Of a stretch of 5,786 nt of DNA, positions 1-5,220 are shown in pieces (position 1 is the first letter of the stretch; every line of letters begins with the position of its first letter). Source of the DNA: Eubacterium sp. (GTDB lineage: Bacteria; Bacillota; Clostridia; Lachnospirales; Lachnospiraceae); contig DOVJ01000211.1 in NCBI GenBank assembly GCA_003520145.1, positions 1 to 5,786 on the forward strand. The letters run 5' to 3'. The position numbers were made by a program, and so were the translations under genes. The notes beneath the pieces are model-generated. The model did not search any database and was not told where the DNA came from. It was given only the letters and a program-made list of their open reading frames with translations.

Positions 1-85
1 TCCCCGTGATAGTTTTTTACAGCCCTTCATATTGGCTAACATCCTTCCTACACTTTGCTATGAGGAAGGGGTCTTCTCCAACTGA
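1..85 (+). other. Left-edge segment, possible 3' end of an unidentified convergent plus-strand gene
   Basis: No minus-strand gene extends here. On the plus strand two frames are open from the window edge. One runs from base 2 to a TGA at 83-85 and ends in ...EEGVFSN. The other runs from base 3 to a TAA at 96-98, inside the following terminator stem, and ends in ...PTEINR. I recognise neither. The T-rich side of the adjacent terminator (89-129) faces plus-strand transcripts, so some plus-strand transcription unit, coding or RNA, probably enters from the left. A 7-bp hairpin can form between CCTTCCT (43-49) and AGGAAGG (63-69), so an untranslated or structured RNA tail is also possible. The segment is too short to decide. 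Confidence 0.25.
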
Positions 86-88
86 AAT

Positions 89-129
89 AAACCGGTAATC
101 GTGTATGAACACGAGTTACCGGTTTTTTT
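89..129 (+). terminator. Strong intrinsic terminator, probably bidirectional
   Basis: AAACCGGTAA (89-98) pairs with TTACCGGTTT (116-125). Inside this, TCGTG (99-103) pairs with CACGA (110-114), leaving a single bulged G at 115 and a 6-nt loop. The result is a 15-bp stem. On the plus strand it runs into seven T residues (123-129), the classic rho-independent form. Read on the minus strand, the same stem is followed by TTTATTT, so it could also end the ddl-murF-folA transcript, whose last stop codon lies about 20 nt upstream at 145. The plus orientation is the stronger one. Confidence 0.85.
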
Positions 130-144
130 CTTGTAAAGCCAGAA

Positions 145-633
145 TCAACTTTTGGCTATTATCTTCCTGTCATATATATAATATGTATAAGGTATCTCTC
201 CTTCTACTCTCTGACTGTCAACAACCTCGAATTCTCTCTCGAATTCAGGGAAGAATCGATCACCATCAGGTATCTCAAGATCTACTACAGTGAGATATAT
301 TCTGTCTACAAAAGGCATAAAGTCTTTATATACACTTGCACCGCCGGCAACATATATATTCTTATCACAGCCTCTTAAGTACTCCAAAGCTTCAAAAGGT
401 GTCGATACAGTATGACAATTCTCGGTTTCTACCTTCTTACTTCTAGAGATAAGAACCGTATCGCGATTTGAAAGCGGATGACCTATCTCATCATAAGACT
501 TTCTTCCCATAATAATCACATTACCGGTAGTAAGCTCCTTAAAGCGCTTCTGTTCTCCTTTTATTCTCCACGGAATCATACCATTACGGCCTATGACTCT
601 GTTTTTAGACATAGCAACTATAGCGCTGATCAT
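145..633 (-). CDS. folA: Dihydrofolate reductase
   Basis: Cytosolic enzyme that reduces dihydrofolate to tetrahydrofolate with NADPH, supplying one-carbon units for thymidylate, purine and methionine synthesis. The 162 residues match the usual bacterial size. Visible motifs are IGRNGMIPW (14-22), the acidic active-site residue as Glu27, Phe31, the NADPH-binding MGRKSYDEIG (42-51, with Ser46 where Thr is common), Arg57 for the folate glutamate tail, the AGGASVY nucleotide motif (96-102) and Thr115 in YLT. The start is ATG with GGAGG (644-648) 10 nt upstream inside murF, and it overlaps the murF stop as ATGA, suggesting translational coupling. Unusual: the active-site helix reads KGEQ (25-28), with Glu27 and Gln28 instead of the Asp27-Leu28 of E. 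coli FolA, as in plasmid-borne DfrA1-type enzymes. The family assignment is secure. Trimethoprim behaviour is only an inference. Confidence 0.96.
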   Translation of the reverse strand: MISAIVAMSKNRVIGRNGMIPWRIKGEQKRFKELTTGNVIIMGRKSYDEIGHPLSNRDTVLISRSKKVETENCHTVSTPFEALEYLRGCDKNIYVAGGASVYKDFMPFVDRIYLTVVDLEIPDGDRFFPEFEREFEVVDSQRVEGEIPYTYYIYDRKIIAKS

Positions 634-1994
634 AAGCTGAGTTCCTCCACGATTTTCTTAAAGTTCATGCCATGAGAAGCTTTGATAAGAATTATATCTC
701 CCTTCATAAGGACCTTATCTTTCTCTTCAAGGAAAGAATCAACATCCTTATATTCATATACCCGAATCTTATCGCTAGAATCAATAGCAGAAGCTATATT
801 CTTAGAAAGCGAACCTATACAGACAACAACATCTATCTTCTTTCTGTTGATGTGCTCACCTATAGACTTGTGATATGCTGCTTCTTCACTTCCAAGCTCG
901 AACATATCTCCAAGAACAGCAACTCTTCTTCCATCGCCCTTATCAGCCTTAGAAAGAACATCTATAGCCGCCTTCATAGAAACAGGATTTGCGTTATAGC
1001 AATCATCTATAAGAACATACTTATCAGTCTTGATTATATTATTGCGTCCACCGACAGCCTTGAGATTCATGATGCCTGCAAGTATATCCTTCTCTTCTAT
1101 TCCGAGAATACATCCTACAGCAATACCAGCCAAAGCGTTATAAACCATATGCATACCAGGAAGAGGCACACATACCTTTTTCAGCATCTTATCGCCAACA
1201 TATGCATCAAACATAATTCCTGATATACCATTATCGACTATATTATCCGCATGAACATAAGAATCCTTGTTCTCAATACCGTAGAATACAGGCGCGTTAA
1301 ATGTTACGCCAGAGAGCATATCATCGTCTTTGTTGAGGATTACCTTAGTATCAGCATTTGCAAAATCGAAGATCTCAGTCTTGGCTTTAAGAACACCTGC
1401 TCTGTCGCCGAGAGTCTCAAGATGGCAATAGCCTATGTTAGTTATGATACATATATCAGGCCTTGCTATATCAGCAAGAAGATGCATCTCGCCAAAATCA
1501 CTGATACCCATCTCAAGTACTACAACCTGCTCATCTTCTACCTGAAGAAGAGTAAGAGGAAGACCAAGCTCGTTGTTAAAGTTACCTATAGTCTTGTAAG
1601 TCTTGAACTTAGTAGCACATACTGAAGCTACAAGTTCCTTGGTGCTTGTCTTGCCGACACTGCCTGTTATACCGATAACCTTGAAGTTCTTCTTCATACG
1701 GTAATACTTAGCTATATCCTGAAGAGCACGAGGTGAACTCTCAACCTTGATATAAGGCACATCAGCGCTTAAATCCTGCTCAGATATAACCACCTTGGCA
1801 CCTGCCTTAACAGCTGACTCAGCATATATATGTCCATCTGTATTCTCGCCCTTAATAGCCACAAACACGTAATTACTCTTAACGATACGACTATCTATAA
1901 CAACACCATCAATCTTCTCTTCAAGAAGGCTCTCACTGCCGCAGAATGTACCGTTACAGGCAGTAACCAGTTCCTTAATACTCAAATCCTTCAT
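630..1994 (-). CDS. murF: UDP-N-acetylmuramoyl-tripeptide--D-alanyl-D-alanine ligase
   Basis: ATP-dependent cytosolic Mur ligase that adds the D-Ala-D-Ala dipeptide to the UDP-MurNAc-tripeptide, completing the soluble peptidoglycan precursor. The 454 residues are typical. The N-terminal substrate domain shows DSR (34-36) and FVAIKGE (44-50). The central ATPase domain carries the P-loop GITGSVGKTST (108-118), EMGIS (161-165), NIGYCHLE (186-193) and KAKTE (203-207), where the family's carbamylated lysine is expected. The C-terminal domain has GGRNN (315-319), DDCYNANP (330-337), LGDMFELG (361-368) and KASHGMNF (438-445). The start is ATG preceded by GAGGTG (2000-2005) at 5-nt spacing. It begins 20 nt after the ddl stop, so the enzyme that makes its dipeptide substrate is encoded directly upstream. 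Its stop overlaps the folA start by 4 nt. No frameshift or missing motif is seen. Confidence 0.97.
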   Translation of the reverse strand: MKDLSIKELVTACNGTFCGSESLLEEKIDGVVIDSRIVKSNYVFVAIKGENTDGHIYAESAVKAGAKVVISEQDLSADVPYIKVESSPRALQDIAKYYRMKKNFKVIGITGSVGKTSTKELVASVCATKFKTYKTIGNFNNELGLPLTLLQVEDEQVVVLEMGISDFGEMHLLADIARPDICIITNIGYCHLETLGDRAGVLKAKTEIFDFANADTKVILNKDDDMLSGVTFNAPVFYGIENKDSYVHADNIVDNGISGIMFDAYVGDKMLKKVCVPLPGMHMVYNALAGIAVGCILGIEEKDILAGIMNLKAVGGRNNIIKTDKYVLIDDCYNANPVSMKAAIDVLSKADKGDGRRVAVLGDMFELGSEEAAYHKSIGEHINRKKIDVVVCIGSLSKNIASAIDSSDKIRVYEYKDVDSFLEEKDKVLMKGDIILIKASHGMNFKKIVEELSL

Positions 1995-2014
1995 AAAAAC
2001 ACCTCATATAATCA

Positions 2015-3058
2015 TCAAATGTACTTATTCATCGATACTTCTATCAACTCTTCGCAAAGCTCGTTATAATCCTTACCTAATACAGAAGCCTCCTGTGGAA
2101 GCAAAGATGTAGGAGTCATACCCGGAAGAGTATTGACTTCAAGGCAATATATCTCTTCCTTATCAGTCATAAGGAAGTCAATTCTTGCATAGCTTGAAAG
2201 CTCAAGTGCATCATAAGCCTTCTCAGCAACAGCCTGCATCCTCTTAGTAGCCTCATCGGATATAAGAGCCGGACATGTATCCTTAGTCATACCAGGGATA
2301 TACTTGTTCTTATAATCATAAAAGCCTGTAATAGGTGCAATCTCTATGATCGGAAGCGCCTTACCGTCTATAAGACCGATAGAGAATTCTCTTCCCTTTA
2401 CATATTCTTCTACAAGTATCTCATCCTCAAGATCAAAAGCAATCTCAAGACCTTTCTCATATTCTTCCTCGTTGTTACAGATACTTACACCTACGCTCGA
2501 ACCACCGCAACATGGCTTAACAACAACAGGGAATTCAAGACCATCTCTAAGTCCTTTGTTCGAATCGCTCTTTACAAGAAGAATACCCTTAGGCATCTGA
2601 ACGCCATAAGACTTAAGAACACTCTTCGTTATAGCCTTATTCATGGATATAGCACTTCCTAAGTAACCGCTTCCTGTATACTTAAAACCAAGCAGATCAA
2701 ATGTCGCCTGAATCTTACCATCCTCACCATTAGAACCATGCAAAGCCATAAATACTATATCTGCTTCACGACAGAGCTTGATAACATTCGGACCAAAGAA
2801 AGACTTGCTGCCCTTCTTACGAAGCTCAAGCGCAGTCTTAACTGTAGGAGAAAAAGACTTAAGAATCTCAGCTTCCTTATCAACATCCTGCTTGTTTTTA
2901 AAAAAATCAGCATACTTCGAATCTTCTACACCAAAGAATACATCCAAAAGTCTAGCATCATGACCATTCGAAAGCAAAGCCTTACAAACACCAGTTCCTG
3001 TAACCAAAGAGATATCTCTTTCGGTACTTGTACCACCACATAATACAACTATCTTCAT
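2015..3058 (-). CDS. ddl: D-alanine--D-alanine ligase
   Basis: ATP-grasp enzyme joining two D-alanines into the dipeptide used by MurF, encoded next downstream. The 347 residues fit the longer Ddl class, with extra N-domain sequence around residues 40-95. Visible motifs are GGTSTERDISL (8-18, Glu13 expected at the first D-Ala site), HGSNGEDGKIQ (107-117), YTGSG (127-131), Lys141 in SMNK, VKPCCGGSSVGVS (180-192), RIDF (292-295) and the metal-binding, substrate-binding EVNTLPGMTPTS (307-318). The omega loop FYDYKNKY (246-253) keeps the tyrosine-rich form of D-Ala-D-Ala enzymes, not the form of VanA-type D-Ala-D-Lac ligases, so ordinary vancomycin-sensitive precursors are inferred. The start is ATG with AAAGGAAG upstream (AGGAAG core at 3064-3069, spacing 5 nt). 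No strong promoter is seen in the 76-nt gap to the GH105 gene. Confidence 0.97.
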   Translation of the reverse strand: MKIVVLCGGTSTERDISLVTGTGVCKALLSNGHDARLLDVFFGVEDSKYADFFKNKQDVDKEAEILKSFSPTVKTALELRKKGSKSFFGPNVIKLCREADIVFMALHGSNGEDGKIQATFDLLGFKYTGSGYLGSAISMNKAITKSVLKSYGVQMPKGILLVKSDSNKGLRDGLEFPVVVKPCCGGSSVGVSICNNEEEYEKGLEIAFDLEDEILVEEYVKGREFSIGLIDGKALPIIEIAPITGFYDYKNKYIPGMTKDTCPALISDEATKRMQAVAEKAYDALELSSYARIDFLMTDKEEIYCLEVNTLPGMTPTSLLPQEASVLGKDYNELCEELIEVSMNKYI

Positions 3059-3088
3059 AACTACTTCCTTTTATTCTTAATCACACCA

Positions 3089-3113
3089 AAAGGCACACTA
3101 ATAGTGTACCTTT
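3089..3113 (-). other. Hairpin in the ddl leader, possible weak terminator or attenuator
   Basis: AAAGG(T)ACACT pairs with AGTGT(G)CCTTT around a 3-nt loop, giving an 11-bp stem. The central pair is U-G in minus-strand RNA but an unpaired C-A on the plus strand, so the structure fits minus-strand transcripts. It lies between the GH105 stop (3135) and the ddl start (3058). Only four T residues follow (CCTTTTGG), so it is a poor intrinsic terminator. It may partly insulate ddl from GH105 transcription or protect the 3' end of the upstream RNA. The role is unproven. Confidence 0.4.
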
Positions 3114-3134
3114 AGGATATAGATATCATTATAT

Positions 3135-4271
3135 TTATTTGTGAATTCTAAGCCACTCTGTATATGCAAGAAGGAATGGACCAACTCCCTTAGCATCATC
3201 CTCTACAATAGGCTCTGACATATAATAAGCAAACGTACCATCTCTTCTCTGCTTTCCGCCAAGACCGCTCACGAGACAGATACCGCCAAGATGCATGTTA
3301 CCTTCTTCTGTATGAAGGTACTTATCACAGATACCAGTCATAGACTTATCAGCATACTGGGTATATTCCTTAGGAAGGAATCCGAATCTTACGCCCTTAT
3401 ATATAGCATAAGCCATGATTGCACTTCCGCTGGTTTCAAGATAATTCTTATCAAGGCCACCAAAGTTAACTACATCATACCACATACCAGATTCATCCTG
3501 ATACTTAAGCATGGTGTCAACCAACTCAACAAATGCCTTCTTAAGCATCTCATAATCAGCTTTATGAGCTTCATCATTCTCATCAGCCTTATCCATAGTA
3601 TCCAGAAGAGCCATAGCAAACCAGCCCATAGCGCGAAGCCATATAAGCTGTGAAAGACCGGTAACAGGATCTGCCCAGTACATCTTCTTACTTGTATCGA
3701 TAGCATGATAATAAAGACCTGTGTTAAGATCCTTCATATTACCGATAACAAAAGAAAACTGCTTATAGATATCTGCATAATTCTTCTTGTTATTATATCT
3801 CGTCTCATATTCCATATAGAATGGCTGACCCATATACAAACCATCGAGCCATACCTGATCCGGATATATATCCTTATGCCAGAAAGAACCCTGTTTAGTT
3901 CTTGGCATCTTCTCAATCTGGCTGTAGATAAGATCTATAGCCTTACGATACTTCTCCTTACCTGTAAGGTCATATAACTCAAAAAGAGTCTTACCTGCGT
4001 TAACATTGTCTATATTAAGCTCATTAATATCGTAACCTGCGATATCACCATCTTCTGAAACTCTTACATCGATGAAGGCATCTGCAAAATCAAGATACTT
4101 CTTATCCCCGGTGATATGATACATCTCTATAACAGCCTTGATCATAACACCATCAATATAATTCCAAGACAACTCCTTATGACCGGCTCTGATCTTCTCA
4201 ATATTCCACAATGGCTCATAAGGTGTGCTCTTATCGAGCAATTCATCAATATACTTTCTGATTATCTCCAT
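3135..4271 (-). CDS. Unsaturated rhamnogalacturonyl hydrolase, glycoside hydrolase family 105 (YteR-like)
   Basis: Intracellular hydrolase that removes the unsaturated uronic acid left at the non-reducing end of rhamnogalacturonan oligosaccharides by pectin lyases. The 378 residues are close to B. subtilis YteR. The (alpha/alpha)6-barrel family motifs are present: WNYIDGVM (36-43), DNVNAGK (88-94), FWHKDIYPDQVWLDGLYM (130-147), YYHA (187-190), WLRAMGW (211-217), ETSGSA (279-284) and YMSEP..EDDAKGVG (350-364). From family knowledge, Asp143 is the expected catalytic residue. Asp88, Lys133, His189 and Arg213 sit where substrate-site residues are expected. There is no signal peptide, so it should act on imported oligosaccharides, yet no transporter or lyase lies nearby. 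I start at ATG 4271 because GGAGG (4280-4284) sits 8 nt before it. An in-frame ATG at 4286 and TTG at 4292 overlap or precede that site. Subfamily substrate is less certain than the family. Confidence 0.92.
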   Translation of the reverse strand: MEIIRKYIDELLDKSTPYEPLWNIEKIRAGHKELSWNYIDGVMIKAVIEMYHITGDKKYLDFADAFIDVRVSEDGDIAGYDINELNIDNVNAGKTLFELYDLTGKEKYRKAIDLIYSQIEKMPRTKQGSFWHKDIYPDQVWLDGLYMGQPFYMEYETRYNNKKNYADIYKQFSFVIGNMKDLNTGLYYHAIDTSKKMYWADPVTGLSQLIWLRAMGWFAMALLDTMDKADENDEAHKADYEMLKKAFVELVDTMLKYQDESGMWYDVVNFGGLDKNYLETSGSAIMAYAIYKGVRFGFLPKEYTQYADKSMTGICDKYLHTEEGNMHLGGICLVSGLGGKQRRDGTFAYYMSEPIVEDDAKGVGPFLLAYTEWLRIHK

Positions 4272-4279
4272 GCAAATAA

Positions 4280-4284
4280 CCTCC
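4280..4284 (-). promoter_or_regulatory. Ribosome binding site deciding the GH105 start
   Basis: GGAGG on the minus strand lies 8 nt before the ATG at 4271, an ideal spacing. The alternative in-frame ATG at 4286 overlaps this element, and the in-frame TTG at 4292 has no comparable element before it, so the shorter 378-residue product is preferred. Confidence 0.8.
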
Positions 4285-4304
4285 ATGCACAATTATCTAA
4301 CATA

Positions 4305-4333
4305 AGTATAGCATAAAAGCACCTAATAATCAA
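4305..4333 (-). promoter_or_regulatory. Extended -10, housekeeping sigma-type promoter for the GH105 gene
   Basis: On the minus strand, -35 TTGATT (4328-4333) and -10 TATACT (4305-4310) are separated by exactly 17 bp. TG precedes the -10 with one base between (TGCTATACT), giving an extended -10. The -35 begins immediately after the sigma-like gene's stop codon. Transcription would start near 4298, giving a leader of about 27 nt that contains the ribosome binding site. This lets GH105 be expressed independently of the upstream gene. I saw no clear operator or cre-type palindrome around it. Confidence 0.7.
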
Positions 4334-4852
4334 TTATTTTTTGTAATCCGAGAGGTTTGGATCATCCATAATTCTTTTCACAAATCTCGAATATCTCTTC
4401 CTCACTTTATCGTAAGTATCATCCTGTTCTTCCGCTATACTTCTTAGTGTCTCACCATCGAATATGTGTCTGTACGCCACATCAGACCCACTCCCCTCGA
4501 TACTCTTCACATAGCTTTGGATATTCTTGTTATACACTGTTTCAAATGTTTCGTCATCATAAGCATCCTCGGCACACACAAGGCAATTTTCCTTAAGCTT
4601 CTCTATTATTTCCTTTTCAGTTTTTTGCTTATTAAGGAGTCTTATATAACGACAACGAGCTGCCTTAATGATCAGCCATTTAATGTGTTCATCCTCATAA
4701 TCATCATATCGTGTGTGATTCCTTTTTAGTATATCCCGAATAACATCATGCAATATATCTTCTGCTTTTATCAAATCGTGATAAAACCTTTTTCTAACCT
4801 CTTTCAGTAATTCATCATAATTGGCCACAACATAATCAACGACCCTGCCCAT
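4334..4852 (-). CDS. Sigma-70 family (ECF-like) RNA polymerase sigma factor or sigma-like regulator
   Basis: Probable transcription initiation factor of 172 residues, the size of two-domain ECF sigma factors. An N-terminal sigma-2-like part spans about 10-75. KAEDILHDVIRDIL (29-42) resembles the core-binding DAEDxxQDxF helix, and AARCRYIRLLNKQK (64-77) resembles the -10 recognition segment. The C-terminal sigma-4-like part (about 115-163) reads IFDGETLRSIAEEQDDTYDKVRKRYSRFVKRI, split by family into a short turn and a helix-turn-helix ending in basic residues. The linker is acidic and carries Cys90-x-x-Cys93. The start is ATG with AAGGAGG (4860-4866) at 7-nt spacing. No anti-sigma gene adjoins it. 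Lysine codons mix AAA and AAG, while the GH105 gene next to it uses almost only AAG, suggesting low expression or a different history. The match is from pattern only, and target promoters are unknown. Confidence 0.75.
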   Translation of the reverse strand: MGRVVDYVVANYDELLKEVRKRFYHDLIKAEDILHDVIRDILKRNHTRYDDYEDEHIKWLIIKAARCRYIRLLNKQKTEKEIIEKLKENCLVCAEDAYDDETFETVYNKNIQSYVKSIEGSGSDVAYRHIFDGETLRSIAEEQDDTYDKVRKRYSRFVKRIMDDPNLSDYKK

Positions 4853-4877
4853 GTAACATCCTCCTTTTTATGCCGCT

Positions 4878-4906
4878 AATATATAAATGTCATTACACAT
4901 AAAAAA
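4878..4906 (-). promoter_or_regulatory. Weak candidate promoter for the sigma-like gene
   Basis: A promoter is expected here because a terminator (4913-4968) lies just upstream and the gene starts at 4852. The best candidate on the minus strand is -10 TATATT (4878-4883) with a 17-bp spacer to a poor -35 TTTTTT (4901-4906). The start point would fall about 20 nt before the ATG. The -35 match is weak, so the promoter may need an activator or an alternative sigma factor, including the gene's own product. Confidence 0.3.
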
Positions 4907-4912
4907 GGGGAC

Positions 4913-4968
4913 AAAAAAAGACAGGAAATATCTACTTTTTACTTAAAAAAGCAAACATTTCCCGTCTT
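4913..4968 (-). terminator. Intrinsic terminator ending the dnaJ unit
   Basis: On the minus strand AAGACGGGAAAT (4957-4968) pairs with ATTTCCTGTCTT (4918-4929) to make a 12-bp stem. One G-U pair works only in minus-strand RNA; the plus strand has an A-C mismatch there. Seven T residues follow (4913-4919). The 27-nt loop contains a nested hairpin in which CTTTTT pairs with AAAAAG. It starts 13 nt past the stop of the 74-residue gene and separates the heat-shock unit from the sigma-like gene. Confidence 0.9.
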
Positions 4969-4981
4969 ATAACTTAATTAT

Positions 4982-5206
4982 CTAATGATGATAGTCCTTA
5001 AGCCTATCTTTATAGGTCGAAACAAGCATAGATATCCGCTTGTAATCTTTTTCTTTGATTCTGTCCTTATACTCTTCACACTTTAATTCAAGCTCCTTAA
5101 GAGCATTAAGAGCATTGTCCTTATAATTATTCTCAAGATTGGATTTCATAAGGACATAAAGTTCGTCTAATTCTTCAACCAGCGGATCCTTCTTGCCAAA
5201 AATCAT
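4982..5206 (-). CDS. Hypothetical 74-residue charged helical protein downstream of dnaJ
   Basis: I do not recognise a family. The protein is rich in Lys, Glu, Asp and Leu, with almost no Gly and a single Pro near the N-terminus (KKDPLVEELDELYVLM). It should be almost entirely alpha-helical, perhaps a two- or three-helix hairpin or coiled coil, spanning about residues 8-32, 35-53 and 56-71. It has one Cys (43), ends in His-His, and lacks a signal peptide or membrane segment, so it is likely cytosolic. The ATG lies 14 nt after the dnaJ stop, with a modest ribosome site GGCAGG (5215-5220) at 8-nt spacing. The terminator right after it makes it the last gene of the dnaJ unit, so co-expression under heat-shock control is inferred. 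A chaperone-related role would be guilt by association only. Confidence 0.75.
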   Translation of the reverse strand: MIFGKKDPLVEELDELYVLMKSNLENNYKDNALNALKELELKCEEYKDRIKEKDYKRISMLVSTYKDRLKDYHH

Positions 5207-5220
5207 AGCATGTACCTGCC

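Noticed and set aside
18..145. Minus-strand frame downstream of folA ending in a TAA at 18-20
   Set aside because: It has no ATG start or ribosome site and runs through the terminator stem, so it is probably non-coding.
672..1223. 183-codon plus-strand open frame opposite murF
   Set aside because: It is antisense to a clearly intact murF, its translation is low-complexity Ile/Ser/Tyr-rich with no domain, and it reflects the codon bias of the opposite strand.
1251..1625. 124-codon plus-strand open frame opposite murF
   Set aside because: Shadow of the murF reading frame; no recognisable motif and it lies over the P-loop region of the real gene.
2015..3058. VanA-type D-Ala-D-Lac ligase (vancomycin resistance)
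   Set aside because: The omega loop FYDYKNKY is the D-Ala-D-Ala form, and no vanH or vanX homologue is adjacent.
3128..3133. Perfect TATAAT on the minus strand as a ddl promoter -10
   Set aside because: No -35-like hexamer occurs at 15-18 bp spacing (GTGGCT, TGGCTT and similar), there is no TG extension, and the region is very AT-rich, so a chance match is likely.
3470..3706. 78-codon minus-strand open frame inside GH105 in another frame
   Set aside because: It overlaps conserved GH105 motifs, and its Trp/Leu/Met-rich product is an out-of-frame reading of that gene.
4272..4292. Longer GH105 start at ATG 4286 or TTG 4292
   Set aside because: The GGAGG ribosome site at 4280-4284 lies downstream of or within these starts and is ideally spaced for ATG 4271; the extra residues are not expected in the family.
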